The notes: generated by a model from the letters alone, not told the origin. Shown: positions 15,973 to 24,439, counted from the first letter of the stretch. The stretch: 64,000 bases of DNA from Acutalibacter muris (GCF_002201475.1 NZ_CP021422.1:1116001-1180000); one strand, 5' to 3'. Numbers and translations: made by a program.

Positions 15973-16995
15973 TTACCCGTTATATGCGTTATAAAGCGCC
16001 TGCACCGCCGTGTTGCTGGAGGCGGGGGCGTTGAACAGGAGCGCCAGTAAATACCCGTGGGGGTTGCGCACCGGTCCTGCCCGGCCCAGGCTGTCCAGCA
16101 CATAGCTGACATGGTCACTGGTGAGGCTTTCCATCCGCTGCCGCACAAAGTCCATGGGGTACCACGCTGTGCCGATCTTCATTCTGGGGCTGTCACGGCA
16201 GCGTACCTCTGTGATTATCTCCACCACCTCATCGCAGAGCTCCTGTCCGTACTCCTGTGCCAGAACGTCATACTCGATCTGCTCACGGACATTTTCCATT
16301 ATTCCGTCCACCCCTCCCTCCGGGTTAGCTGCAGGAGGGTTGGAGGGGAGGTTATTATTCTCTGTCTTTATATTCTCTGTATATATAGAGTTAAGATTTT
16401 TAACTTCTGGAAGTAAAGAGTCTTTACTTCTAGAGGTTAAAGAATTTAACTTCAAGAAGTTAACGTCTTTAACTTCTGAAGGTTCAGGGTCTTCATTTAT
16501 GGAGGTGAAATCGTCCGATTTCCCGGAGTCTTTACCTTCCGGGGTCAAATCGCCTGAACCCCTGAAGTTAAGATTTTTAACTTCTGAAAGTTCACGGTCT
16601 TTACTTCCGGGCTTCTCCGGCTCATGGTGGGGCGCGGAGGAGAAGTCCTTTATGTAAATTCTCGTGGGCTTGCCCTGGCCCTGGCGCACCTTTTCTATGA
16701 GCCCCTTGTCCTCCAACTGCTTCGTCAGCTTGACAATGGTGGGTTGGGATTTTTGCAGGTCCTTCTTCATCTGCTCCACCGTATAGATGATGAAAAGTCG
16801 TCCGCTTTTGTCAGAAAACTTCTCCTCGTTACATGCTGACCAACCGGCCCTTTCGATCATTTTTGAATACAGAAGCTTTGCGCTGTCGTCCAGGTCGGCG
16901 TATTCCCCGTTTTCGATCAGCTCGCTTGGGACCATAAGGAAACGGAAGCCCCGGGCAGTTTCCGGGTGCAGGTCCTTTAACTGTAGTTTTTTCAT
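15973..16995 (-). CDS. repA: RepA_N-family plasmid replication initiator
   Basis: 340 residues. Residues ~15-120 match the RepA N-terminal winged helix (FRFLMVPSELIENGEYADLDDSAKLLYSKMIERA, then YTVEQMKKDLQKSQPTIVKLTKQLEDKGLIEKV). The middle (~130-205) is low-complexity and encoded by iteron-like 23-bp repeats. The C-terminal ~110 residues (from VREQIEYDVLAQEYG to YLLALLFNA) resemble the DUF6017 domain found on such initiators. RepA_N plasmids of Firmicutes commonly carry the origin inside rep, which fits. The protein should bind the internal iterons and load the host helicase. Start ATG 16995. Confidence 0.88.
   Translation of the reverse strand: MKKLQLKDLHPETARGFRFLMVPSELIENGEYADLDDSAKLLYSKMIERAGWSACNEEKFSDKSGRLFIIYTVEQMKKDLQKSQPTIVKLTKQLEDKGLIEKVRQGQGKPTRIYIKDFSSAPHHEPEKPGSKDRELSEVKNLNFRGSGDLTPEGKDSGKSDDFTSINEDPEPSEVKDVNFLKLNSLTSRSKDSLLPEVKNLNSIYTENIKTENNNLPSNPPAANPEGGVDGIMENVREQIEYDVLAQEYGQELCDEVVEIITEVRCRDSPRMKIGTAWYPMDFVRQRMESLTSDHVSYVLDSLGRAGPVRNPHGYLLALLFNAPASSNTAVQALYNAYNG
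16390..16612. repeat. oriV: Iteron array inside repA, probable replication origin
   Basis: Nine full 23-bp units plus one 16-bp partial, beginning at 16390, 16413, 16436, 16459, 16482, 16505, (partial 16528), 16544, 16567 and 16590. Strong copies read GTTAAnnnnnTTTAACTTC, so each contains an inverted GTTAA/TTAAC core. The 23-bp period is not a multiple of three, so protein coding does not explain it. Plausible RepA-binding iterons and origin. Confidence 0.8.
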
Positions 16996-16997
16996 GG

Positions 16998-17702
16998 CTA
17001 TAACTCCATTTCATGATTTTCGCGTGTCTTTTGGTTTCCAAAGCTGATAGCGTCCGCTACCGCGTCAAGCTCATCTATCCGCTCGGCCAGCGCCTCCCGC
17101 GCAGTAATTGAGAATATGTCATTTTGGGGACAGGGCAGCGCCAGTAAGCGGAGGCACTGCTCTCTGGTGCCGTGTTCGGCGGCCTTATACCGCGTGTCCG
17201 TGTCAGGATGTGACATAAGCCTTTCTATATCGCTGGCGGGCAGATATGGGACAGCCTTTGTCAATAATTGAGGTTTCCCCCAGGCCGCGTCCACCAGCCG
17301 GTGCCGGACGGCGGTATTGCCGAATTTTGCTATATTTTCTATAACCTCCGGGTCCGCTTCGCCGTGCTCTATGAGGGCGAGGCGCACCCTGTCCGTGCCG
17401 TAGACCGCCAGCCTTTTCCTCACCGGCCCGACCTCATCGCCCACAAGCCTGAGCTGGTACTTCTCTCCGGCACGGCAGGCCACGGCTCCGCGCACCTTAT
17501 AGCTTTCGTCGTTCCAGAGCAGCTCCCACTCGCGCTCCCCGCCCCGGAAGGCGGCGGAAACCCTGGAATCCTCGTCGCTGCCGCTCCATGCCTGTAGGGT
17601 GCGGTCCTCAAATTCCTCCTGTGTCATAGTAAGAAATTCCGGCTTTTCAGGGAGTCTTTTGACCAAAAATCCGTGCAGGCGTTCTGTTTCGTTCATCGGC
17701 AA
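16998..17702 (-). CDS. HEAT/variant-repeat-like hypothetical protein
   Basis: 234 residues (alternative start at 17696). The middle shows successive ~22-residue helical units with an R-x-A-[VL]-A-[CEX] rhythm: VRGAVACRAGEKYQL, VRLALIEHGEADPEVIENIAKFGN, VRHRLVDAAWG, TRYKAAEHGTREQCLRLLALP. This resembles leucine-rich-variant or HEAT-like repeats. Two base pairs separate it from repA, and its start overlaps the gene upstream, so it belongs to the par-rep operon. Function unknown; a protein-protein scaffold is likely. Confidence 0.55.
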   Translation of the reverse strand: MPMNETERLHGFLVKRLPEKPEFLTMTQEEFEDRTLQAWSGSDEDSRVSAAFRGGEREWELLWNDESYKVRGAVACRAGEKYQLRLVGDEVGPVRKRLAVYGTDRVRLALIEHGEADPEVIENIAKFGNTAVRHRLVDAAWGKPQLLTKAVPYLPASDIERLMSHPDTDTRYKAAEHGTREQCLRLLALPCPQNDIFSITAREALAERIDELDAVADAISFGNQKTRENHEMEL

Positions 17703-17944
17703 GGCTCCCCCTTTCCCGCTTTTTCCCTCTCCCGGAGCTCGCCCCGGCGCAGCAGGAGCGCCGCCGTGTCCCGGTGTTCGCGCCGGATTTTCTTCAATTC
17801 CTGAATTTTATAATAAAACTGCATATCGCCGGTGGAATTGAATCTGTCTCTTAACTCCGCTATGCGGTTATCCATATCTGCCGCCAAACGCAGGTGCATT
17901 TTTCCGTCGGCAATATTGTTTGCCGGACCAAAAGCCTCCTTCAT
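17693..17944 (-). CDS. Small helical hypothetical protein
   Basis: 83 residues, strongly helical and charged (DMDNRIAELRDRFNSTGDMQFYYKIQELKKIRREH), basic end. It overlaps its neighbours on both sides by a few bases, which supports translation within the par-rep operon. No recognised domain. Confidence 0.5.
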   Translation of the reverse strand: MKEAFGPANNIADGKMHLRLAADMDNRIAELRDRFNSTGDMQFYYKIQELKKIRREHRDTAALLLRRGELREREKAGKGEPCR

Positions 17945-18135
17945 TTCCCCGCCCCCAAGCTCTCATAAAATTCCCACAGGCGGGGATTGACGCAGTGGCA
18001 GGTCCGCACGGCCCCCCGGATATAGGGCTTGTCCCGCTCCGTTATACGCTTTGGTAAACCGCAGCAGTGGGGTTTACCTGAGCTAAAGTAACCGCACTCC
18101 GGGCAGTTACAAATGTCCCAAAAATCATCTTTCAT
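17941..18135 (-). CDS. Small cysteine-rich (zinc-ribbon-like) protein
   Basis: 64 residues with CNCPECGYFSSGKPHCCG near the N-terminus and CHC at ~46-48, giving enough Cys/His ligands for one or two zinc sites. It overlaps the following gene by 4 bp. GGAGGC lies upstream of the start. Possibly a DNA- or protein-binding accessory; no family recognised. Confidence 0.5.
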   Translation of the reverse strand: MKDDFWDICNCPECGYFSSGKPHCCGLPKRITERDKPYIRGAVRTCHCVNPRLWEFYESLGAGK

Positions 18136-18205
18136 GGTCGACGCCTCCTAAAAATGGGTACAAAAATAGCCCCACCACAAAGAGTAATGGGGCAGGAAAC
18201 TGTAT

Positions 18206-18715
18206 TTACTGTAATTTGCTTATAGCCTGTTGGAGCGTTTGGAGGTGCTCCAGCCACCTCTCCTGGTCAGCTTGATTTTTCCATCTGGCAATCAGGTCAT
18301 GGCCCGGGGCCTGGACTTTCCTGAGCGCCCGCAGGAGAGAGGAAACCTCCTCCGGCCTAAGTATCAGCACTCTTATCTCATGCTCCGCATACTCCATGCG
18401 GTAGGGGTCCGGCACGGCCATATATATCCTGCCGGTCCGGAAGAACTCAGCCACGCACTCTGCCAGCAGGACGCGAACGGAATCGAAGTAGATGGGGTAG
18501 AGGTAGCGCAGTTCCGGCTGGCACAGGCCGGGGTCAGCTCTCCAGTTATCGTGGCTGAGCCTATTGACAAGATGGTCTTTTAAGGTTAGAATAGATTTCG
18601 AGATATCCAACTCGCAAAACGAGACTTTTTCAAGCTGTCTCTCAGCTAAGACCTCCAGCATATCCTGACCGAAAGCGGTGCCCTTAACGCTGATTACTCT
18701 AGCTGTTGCTGCCAT
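18206..18715 (-). CDS. Hypothetical protein downstream of parB
   Basis: 169 residues, mixed alpha/beta (ILTLKDHLVNRLSHDNW, YLYPIYFDSVRVLLAECVAEFFRTG, HEIRVLILRPEEVSSLLRALR) without a recognised motif. Its ATG lies inside the end of parB (17-bp overlap), so the two are translationally coupled. It is therefore likely to work with partition or replication control. The 70 bases downstream hold no clear terminator. Confidence 0.5.
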   Translation of the reverse strand: MAATARVISVKGTAFGQDMLEVLAERQLEKVSFCELDISKSILTLKDHLVNRLSHDNWRADPGLCQPELRYLYPIYFDSVRVLLAECVAEFFRTGRIYMAVPDPYRMEYAEHEIRVLILRPEEVSSLLRALRKVQAPGHDLIARWKNQADQERWLEHLQTLQQAISKLQ

Positions 18716-19640
18716 CTGTCACAGCCCCTTTCTGTTGATACTTCCAGTTTTCCAGCAGGGATAGGATAACCTCCTCCATCTGTTTCTGCGTGTAGTCTTT
18801 GGGAAAATACTGGCTCAGGCACTTCTTTTTGAGCGTGACCTGCATGGGCCCGGGCTTGCCTTGTGCCAACACTATCTTTATTGTTGTGTCAGTCAACTGA
18901 TGGTTTTGACTATGCAGCTTTAACTGTTGGGCTTGCTCCAGAGTGGGAACGATTTCCCGGCTGCTCATCACTTCCAGCAACAAGCCCTGTTCCTCCTGGG
19001 TCAGGTATGACAGCTCCACGGCGGGGCGGAGCACTAATTTGTTTTCGTCTACCATCTGGAGCAGCGGCGGCAGCAGGTGGGTTAGGCGGATATAGCGCTG
19101 AATCTGTGACTTGCTGTCAGGGGAATTATCAGCTAAGATTGCCACTGAAGTCTGCCCCAATAAATTCTGCCCCACTGGGGTAGAATTTTCTTTGCTTGGT
19201 CTACCTGCTTTGCGTTTCATGGCTTCAAGCTTCATTCGATAGGCAAACGCCTTTTCGCTGGGCAGGATCTTCTCCCGCTGCAAATTACTGTCCACCATGA
19301 TAATCGTGGCCTCGTCATCGTCCATATCCCTGACGATAACCGGCATGGTCTCTTTCCCGGCCAGCTCGCTGGCTCTTGAGCGCCGGTGGCCCGCTATGAT
19401 TTCATAGCCGCCCTCGGGCCTTGGCCGGACGATACCAGGCACCAGAACACCGTATTGGGCCACGCTCTCGGCCATTTCCCGCATTTTCTCGTCGTCCTCC
19501 ACATGGAAGGGGTGGCCCTTGAAGGGGTGTAGCTCTGCCAGCAGGACCTCCTGAAGCTGGTCTCCTATGACTTGTGCGGGAGCCCCGCCGAACAGCGCGT
19601 CAAGGTCAGTTATCTGGATTTTCGCCGCGCTGCTTTTCAT
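18699..19640 (-). CDS. parB: ParB/Noc-family partition protein
   Basis: 313 residues. ParB/Srx-type CTPase fold at ~35-125, with HPFHVEDDEKMREMAESV, the signature GHRRSRA at 84-90 and MVDSNLQRE. A helix-turn-helix region follows (~150-240, LTQEEQGLLLEVMSS then VPTLEQAQQLKLHS) and a C-terminal dimerisation segment. It overlaps parA by 4 bp. It should bind parS-like centromere sites, clamp DNA using CTP, and stimulate ParA. I did not recognise a canonical parS sequence in the window. Confidence 0.9.
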   Translation of the reverse strand: MKSSAAKIQITDLDALFGGAPAQVIGDQLQEVLLAELHPFKGHPFHVEDDEKMREMAESVAQYGVLVPGIVRPRPEGGYEIIAGHRRSRASELAGKETMPVIVRDMDDDEATIIMVDSNLQREKILPSEKAFAYRMKLEAMKRKAGRPSKENSTPVGQNLLGQTSVAILADNSPDSKSQIQRYIRLTHLLPPLLQMVDENKLVLRPAVELSYLTQEEQGLLLEVMSSREIVPTLEQAQQLKLHSQNHQLTDTTIKIVLAQGKPGPMQVTLKKKCLSQYFPKDYTQKQMEEVILSLLENWKYQQKGAVTDGSNS

Positions 19641-20413
19641 GACGCTACCTCCAAAGTTAGGGCTTCATATGCGGCAGAGACTTTGCCGGAAGGGTCGTGA
19701 AGGAATATGCTCTTGCCCTCGGCGCTGGTCTCTGCGGCACGGATGGAGCGGGGGATGATGGTGTCGAAAATCTTAAGTTGACTGCCATAGGAATTTCTCA
19801 GCAGTTCCACGATTTCCTGCGAGTAGGTGGTCCGCATATCGGCCATTGTGACGAGAATACCGCTGATGGTAAGATCAGGGTTGATTTGCCGCTTCACCTT
19901 GCCGATGGTCCTCATGAGCTGTTCCATGCCTTTCAGCGAGAGGTAATGGGCCATCATGGGGATTATAAGCGTGTCGGCGGCTGATAGGGCGTTGATGGTA
20001 AGCATACCCAGCGAGGGGCAGCAGTCCAGGAGAATGATGTCGTACTGGTCGCGGACAGTGTTTAGGTATTCACGGAGGATGGTTTCCCGGCTCATGATGT
20101 TCACCAGCGTGACCTCCATTGCCGCTAGGTCGATGTTGGCGGGGAGGAGGTCTACACCTTCCTCATGATGGATGATTCCCTCGCCGGGGAGAAGGGGCTT
20201 GTCCTCTATGACCTTGCCCAGCACGGTGGAGAGGGTTTCCTCTAACTGGTCCGGGTGCTGGTAGCCCAGGCTGGCGGTCAAAGAGCCTTGTGCGTCTACG
20301 TCCACCAGCAGGACACGTTTACCCTGGCGGGCTAGGCCGATGCCTAAGTTTACGGTGGTGACGGTCTTGCCGACCCCGCCTTTTTGGTTGCAGATTGCGA
20401 TTACCTTGCTCAT
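19637..20413 (-). CDS. parA: ParA-family partition ATPase
   Basis: 258 residues. Deviant Walker A KGGVGKTVTT at 11-20, Walker A' region DVDAQGSLTASLG, and Walker B IILLDCCPSLGMLTINAL. It lacks an N-terminal DNA-binding domain, so it is the type Ib/Soj-like form. First gene of the minus-strand operon parA-parB-unknowns-repA. Its start is preceded by GAAAGGAAC. Together with ParB it would segregate plasmid copies along the nucleoid. Confidence 0.95.
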   Translation of the reverse strand: MSKVIAICNQKGGVGKTVTTVNLGIGLARQGKRVLLVDVDAQGSLTASLGYQHPDQLEETLSTVLGKVIEDKPLLPGEGIIHHEEGVDLLPANIDLAAMEVTLVNIMSRETILREYLNTVRDQYDIILLDCCPSLGMLTINALSAADTLIIPMMAHYLSLKGMEQLMRTIGKVKRQINPDLTISGILVTMADMRTTYSQEIVELLRNSYGSQLKIFDTIIPRSIRAAETSAEGKSIFLHDPSGKVSAAYEALTLEVAS

Positions 20414-20550
20414 GCTTTTTGTTCCTTTCGGTTATATTTGTTCATATTGTATGGTTTCACGCTTGATTAAAATTTTGTCCTTAATGTGACACGCCGCTTT
20501 TTTGCCCGGTTCATTTTGGCCTCCTTTCGCCCTTTTTTTCATGGAAAAAG

Positions 20551-20607
20551 AATAAGGACAAACCCGAATCCCCTAGAAATCACTGGGATTTTCGATTTGT
20601 CCTTATT
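20551..20607. promoter_or_regulatory. Long inverted repeat between parA and the VWA gene
   Basis: AATAAGGACAAA at 20551-20562 pairs perfectly with TTTGTCCTTATT at 20596-20607; inner CGAATCCC and GGGATTTTCG pair imperfectly. A further TTTTGTCCTTAAT lies at ~20473 near the parA promoter. It could be an operator for the par operon, an RNA hairpin, or a trace of the end of a lost segment. Confidence 0.5.
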
Positions 20608-20622
20608 ATGCCATAAGGGCAT

Positions 20623-22518
20623 GTGCTGTATACCGACTTTTTGCTCCCTCAGACTCAGACAAACTATATGGAGCACGGTCTTTGGTACCCGGAGCCGCCT
20701 GTACTGCACACGCCAGAGGACTTCGCCAATGAGAAGGCAATGTGGGCATATCTCAAGGCTGACCCAAAGAATCTGGAAGCCGTAAAGGCGGTATCGCACT
20801 TTATTTCCAACGTGCTGGAGGATGGCTACATTGAGAACCGTATGCTCAAGGATTTTCCCGGTACGCTGGGCTTTGGGCTTACTGTTTTGCGCGAAAAAAT
20901 GTGGGAGGAGATGGGCGCTGTCACCGACCTGAAGCAATACGAGGACGACGGCTCGTGCCACATTTTTCAGAGTATTTTGGAAGTCATGCTATCCTATGTG
21001 AAGTACGGCAAGATTAAATACGGTGATGAAGAACTGGACGATATCCGCATCCAGACAACCTTCGACCTGATAACCCAGCTCGACCGGGCGGTTATCGACC
21101 CTGATCCCAAGACCCGGCTACGCACTGCAAACCTGATACTGGTGCGCTGTTGGGAGCATATCCAGGACTTTTGTGAACGGCTCAAGGCAGCGAAGGAGGC
21201 GGCTGAGTCCATAGCAGACTCTGTCAAAAAGAGCCTGGGAGGTATGCCAGGTGCGACCACGGCAGGAACCGGCGGCACGCCTGTTCCTGGGGCAGGCAGC
21301 TCCGGAGGCGCTTCCGCAACGGTGGCAAGCCGTGCCAAGACCCATGAGGATGCTGAAGCTGGCAATGATGAATCTGATGACAGCAAGGACGAGCCCACTG
21401 AGGAAGGCCCCGCCCAGTCCGATGAAAATCTGCCACCCCTGGAAGGTGAGGGCGTAAAAACAGGTAAGCAAGACACTACAGATTCCGAGGGCGGGCGTAT
21501 CCCCTACCACCAGACCGGCTCCGTTTCTGAACCGGTGGGTGGCACTACTGAGTACAACGCTGATTACGAGCGTGAGCAGTACGACAAAGCCGCGTCAGAC
21601 ATCGACCGTATGCTGGACAAGATGGCCGAGCGTGCTGCCTGTAAACAGTTGGAAAATGAGCGGCTTACAGAGCTCAACGAGATGGCCAACAACATCTCCT
21701 ACGGCGACATCCACCAGGGCGTGAACATCAGAGTCAACCGTATCGCCAGCGTGGACACCGACCTCATGGAAAAGTACGCCGCTGTCGCACCACGGTTAGT
21801 GGCGATTTCCGAGCAGCTCCAGCGAAGTATTCAGAAGGAGCTCAAGGAGCACCGTCAGGGTGGCAAGCAGACAGGGCTGGTGATGGGCAGAAGGCTCGAC
21901 ACCCACGCCCTGTGCCGGAACGACGGCAAGGCTTTCTACAAGAACAACCTCCCAAACGAGATACCTGAGCTTGCTGTGGGCCTGTTGGTGGACGAATCCG
22001 GCTCCATGTGCAGTGGAGACCGCTGTACCTATGCCCGGGCTGCTGCTATTATTCTCCATGACTTTTGCGACAGCCTGGGTATTCCCGTCATGATCTACGG
22101 CCATTCCACAGGCTGGGACACGGTCGAGCTGTATTCCTACGCCGAGTTCGACGGCTTTGACAGTGACGACCGCTACCGGCTCATGGACATTGGCGCCAGA
22201 GGCAGTAACAGGGATGGCGCGGCTTTGCGCTTTGTGGCGGAGCGGCTTTCTAAGCGCCCGGAGGCGGTGAAGCTGCTGGTTCTGGTCTCGGATGGGCAGC
22301 CTGCCGATACTGGCTATAGCGGCACTGCCGCCGAGGAAGACCTGCGGGGCATCAAGCAGGAGTACCAGCGCAAGGGTGTTATCTTTGTGGCGGCTGCCAT
22401 TGGGGATGATAAGCCCAGCATCCAGCGGATTTATGGTGATTCTTTTCTGGATATTACGGACTTGGAGCAACTACCCAGCAAGCTGACGGCGTTTGTGAAA
22501 AAGCATATTAGGATTTAG
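20623..22518 (+). CDS. CobT/NorD-like VWA-domain protein, probably 5'-frameshifted
   Basis: 631 residues from GTG 20623. A helical N-terminal domain, an acidic Gly/Ser/Glu linker (~205-310), and a C-terminal von Willebrand A domain with MIDAS motif VDESGSM, DGAALRFVAERL and LVSDGQP. Such proteins resemble cobaltochelatase CobT or NorD and are usual in Clostridia mobile elements. The residues before the start should read CHEGHVLYTDF; here the GHVLYTDF part is in frame, but the preceding LLCH lies in another frame, one base having been lost at about 20613. The gene is therefore probably shortened, though the VWA part is intact. Confidence 0.65.
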   Translation: MLYTDFLLPQTQTNYMEHGLWYPEPPVLHTPEDFANEKAMWAYLKADPKNLEAVKAVSHFISNVLEDGYIENRMLKDFPGTLGFGLTVLREKMWEEMGAVTDLKQYEDDGSCHIFQSILEVMLSYVKYGKIKYGDEELDDIRIQTTFDLITQLDRAVIDPDPKTRLRTANLILVRCWEHIQDFCERLKAAKEAAESIADSVKKSLGGMPGATTAGTGGTPVPGAGSSGGASATVASRAKTHEDAEAGNDESDDSKDEPTEEGPAQSDENLPPLEGEGVKTGKQDTTDSEGGRIPYHQTGSVSEPVGGTTEYNADYEREQYDKAASDIDRMLDKMAERAACKQLENERLTELNEMANNISYGDIHQGVNIRVNRIASVDTDLMEKYAAVAPRLVAISEQLQRSIQKELKEHRQGGKQTGLVMGRRLDTHALCRNDGKAFYKNNLPNEIPELAVGLLVDESGSMCSGDRCTYARAAAIILHDFCDSLGIPVMIYGHSTGWDTVELYSYAEFDGFDSDDRYRLMDIGARGSNRDGAALRFVAERLSKRPEAVKLLVLVSDGQPADTGYSGTAAEEDLRGIKQEYQRKGVIFVAAAIGDDKPSIQRIYGDSFLDITDLEQLPSKLTAFVKKHIRI

Positions 22519-22530
22519 GGAGGGGTACGC

Positions 22531-22965
22531 ATGAAAATCGCGGACTCCACCCTAGAAACAGTGGAAATGAGCGAGATCGACGGTATCGAACGAGGAGCCG
22601 TACTTCGGTATATGGCTATTCCAAAAAAGAGTAAAGCGCATGAAATGCTAGAACTGAATACCTGTGTTGGCGATTTGTACATTATCATCAACGCTCTTTA
22701 CGACTATGCCGGTATTTTGGAGCGGGTCGCCGCCCAGCAGGCCAGTTACCAGCAGGAGCTTTACCTGCTTCATGCCGCCCGCTGCCGGAAGATTGCCGGA
22801 AAGTTTTCCGAGCAGATGGGGTATGATTACGACAAAGCCCTTGAGCGCTGCCGGAAACGGAGGGAAAAAGGGAGTGGTGATGATACCGGCTTTGATGGCC
22901 TGGAGGCGCTTTTGCAAAAACAGAAGTGTAAAAAGGGAAGGAAAGAGATTAAGGACAAACGGTAG
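22531..22965 (+). CDS. Hypothetical helical protein
   Basis: 144 residues. The N-terminal ~45 residues are mixed (IDGIERGAVLRYMAIPKK), then helices (VGDLYIIINALYDYAGILERVAAQQ) and a strongly basic end (KKGRKEIKDKR). It follows the VWA gene by 12 bp with GGAGGGG upstream, so the two are one operon. No family recognised; an adaptor to the VWA protein is a guess. The operon is closed by the terminator at 23017. Confidence 0.5.
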   Translation: MKIADSTLETVEMSEIDGIERGAVLRYMAIPKKSKAHEMLELNTCVGDLYIIINALYDYAGILERVAAQQASYQQELYLLHAARCRKIAGKFSEQMGYDYDKALERCRKRREKGSGDDTGFDGLEALLQKQKCKKGRKEIKDKR

Positions 22966-23016
22966 TCAGAAGGTTCTTTGAAAGTATTTAGCGAAAAATA
23001 TTAGTCCTATCATTTG

Positions 23017-23038
23017 GGGCGCCGGTTCGCCGGTGCCC
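23017..23038 (+). terminator. UUCG-loop terminator
   Basis: GGGCGCCGG-TTCG-CCGGTGCCC, nine-pair stem with one G-U, followed by CTTTCCTTTTC. It separates the VWA operon from the following TA cassette. Confidence 0.7.
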
Positions 23039-23061
23039 TTTCCTTTTCTACAAAGCCACCA

Positions 23062-23099
23062 TTGACTTTTAGATACAAATATCATATACTTGTAGTATA
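23062..23099 (+). promoter_or_regulatory. Promoter and operator of RelB/PIN TA module
   Basis: TTGACT (23062-23067), 17-bp spacer, TATACT (23085-23090). The -10 is part of an inverted repeat TATAC-TTGTA-GTATA, a likely autoregulatory operator. Confidence 0.65.
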
Positions 23100-23125
23100 A
23101 ACAAATACAGATAGGGGGCAAAGAA

Positions 23126-23434
23126 ATGTCAAGCAGCTTATTACAGGTACGCATCGACGATGAGCTTAAAGCACAGGCGTCGGCAGTGTTTGAAGAATTG
23201 GGGATCGACCTTCCTACCGCCGTCAGGATGTTTTTGAAGCGCTCTGTTCTGGTAAATGGGATTCCGTTTGGAATGACCCTTCCCAAAGAGGATGACCGTT
23301 TCCGGTTTATGCGTGCGCTGAAGCAGCTCCAGGATGAAGCCCAGCAAAATGGAACGGCGGACATGACCTTAGAGGAGATCAACGAGGAAATCGCGGCGGC
23401 GAGGAGAGAACGCGATGCTGGGAGAGCAGAATGA
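23126..23434 (+). CDS. RelB/DinJ-family antitoxin
   Basis: 102 residues. Ribbon-helix-helix N-terminus typical of RelB/DinJ (LLQVRIDDELKAQASAVFEELGIDLPTAVRMFL), then a helical acidic toxin-binding tail (MTLEEINEEIAAARRER). It overlaps the following PIN toxin gene by 4 bp. Expected to repress its own promoter through the inverted repeat at 23085. Pairing a RelB-type antitoxin with a PIN toxin rather than RelE is less common. Confidence 0.85.
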   Translation: MSSSLLQVRIDDELKAQASAVFEELGIDLPTAVRMFLKRSVLVNGIPFGMTLPKEDDRFRFMRALKQLQDEAQQNGTADMTLEEINEEIAAARRERDAGRAE

Positions 23435-23853
23435 AATACTATGCTGTGATAGATACCAATGTTTTGGTTTCCGCTGCTCTTAAAGCTCATTCAGCTCCAG
23501 GTGACATTTTGAATGAAATCGGAAACGGACGTATTATCCCATTATACAACGATGCTATTTTGGCAGAATATGCTGAGGTCCTGCACCGCCCCAAGTTCAG
23601 GTTTGAACCGCGGGCAGTCAAGGTTATCCTTGATTCAATTATCAGGTACGGCGTCCCGATTGATGCAGGCCCGATAGAAGATATAGTACCTGACCCCAAG
23701 GATGTAGTCTTCTACGAGGTTGTCATGGAACAGCGGAAGACCGAAGACGCATACCTTGTGACCGGTAATCTCAAGCATTTCCCGGTAAAGCCCTTTGTGG
23801 TTACGCCCCGGCAAATGCTGGACCTGATTTTCTCTGAACAAAGCGAAGATTGA
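23431..23853 (+). CDS. PIN-domain toxin (COG1569-like)
   Basis: 140 residues. PIN nuclease acidic residues: D8 in AVIDTNVLVSA, an E in LAEYAEVLHRP, and the late DxxFYE/EDAYLVTGN region (DPKDVVFYEV, then KTEDAYLVTGNLKHFP). This matches the group of putative TA toxins of the PIN family, which cleave RNA. Coupled to the upstream antitoxin by a 4-bp overlap and followed by its own terminator. Confidence 0.85.
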   Translation: MKYYAVIDTNVLVSAALKAHSAPGDILNEIGNGRIIPLYNDAILAEYAEVLHRPKFRFEPRAVKVILDSIIRYGVPIDAGPIEDIVPDPKDVVFYEVVMEQRKTEDAYLVTGNLKHFPVKPFVVTPRQMLDLIFSEQSED

Positions 23854-23860
23854 CCTAAAG

Positions 23861-23883
23861 GGGCATCGGTTCGCCGATGTCCC
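23861..23883 (+). terminator. UUCG-loop terminator after TA module
   Basis: GGGCATCGG-TTCG-CCGATGTCCC followed by TGCTTTTTTTG. It closely resembles the terminator at 23017, so the TA cassette is bracketed by two alike hairpins. Confidence 0.75.
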
Positions 23884-24025
23884 TGCTTTTTTTGCAAATT
23901 TTCTTCTCAAATCCGATGTTACACATTTATACCTAATGTTTCAAGTCCTTCATTTATGGGCGTGAAACGTGTATACTAAAGCTACAAGATTGGGATGAAT
24001 TTTCAAGGAGCAGAGGTATAAGGTT

Positions 24026-24169
24026 GTGTGGAAAGACGAGCGCTACATCTCCGCTGTTGAGCGCGGGAAGATATATGCCCTGCTGAGCCTTCAGATTCAG
24101 CAGTCCAAGGAGGGGGACGCTGCCATTCAGGAACAGCAAAAGAAGATTGACAATCTCCCGAAAACCTGA
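24026..24169 (+). CDS. Small hypothetical ORF (47 residues)
   Basis: Starts at GTG (VWKDERYISAVERGKIYALL...), helical, glutamine/lysine-rich end. AAGGAGCAGAGG lies about 13 bases upstream. A TATACT-like -10 at ~23972 is possible. The remaining bases of 23884-24317 hold no other gene that I can support. Confidence 0.35.
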   Translation: MWKDERYISAVERGKIYALLSLQIQQSKEGDAAIQEQQKKIDNLPKT

Positions 24170-24317
24170 TAAAATAATATTACAGTATCAGGTTCCCCAA
24201 ACGGACAAAGTATCAGAGTTACAGAGTGTCATTTATGTTTGCATTAGGCAATCATAAGTGGCACTTTTTTGTTTCCACTCACAACCGAATCGGGCCGGTA
24301 CTGGCAAAAGGGCAGCA

Positions 24318-24389
24318 GGAGAGTTGAATGAATTCAACTCTCCAAGTTTCATTTTCCGGTCTGAAAGACCGGAATTTTGCTTCGCAAAA
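24318..24389 (+). promoter_or_regulatory. Three consecutive hairpins in the leader of the recombination operon
   Basis: GGAGAGTTGAAT/ATTCAACTCTCC (24318-24343), TTCCGGTC/GACCGGAA followed by TTTT (24354-24378, terminator-like), and TTTTGC-TTC-GCAAAA (24375-24389). The last is almost the same as 48533-48549 before the T4SS operon. Suggests attenuation or antitermination control. Confidence 0.55.
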
Positions 24390-24439
24390 CTATAAAACTT
24401 TTAGCTGTCTGGAATCAAGAACAGAAAGGGAGTATCAAA

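Noticed and set aside
16390..16612. CRISPR array
   Set aside because: Regular 23-bp repeats, but without spacers, inside a coding gene and without cas genes; iterons fit better.
20623..22518. True cobaltochelatase CobT
   Set aside because: No cobalamin genes nearby; the VWA/MIDAS part is shared with many mobile-element and MoxR-linked proteins, so only a CobT/NorD-like label is justified.
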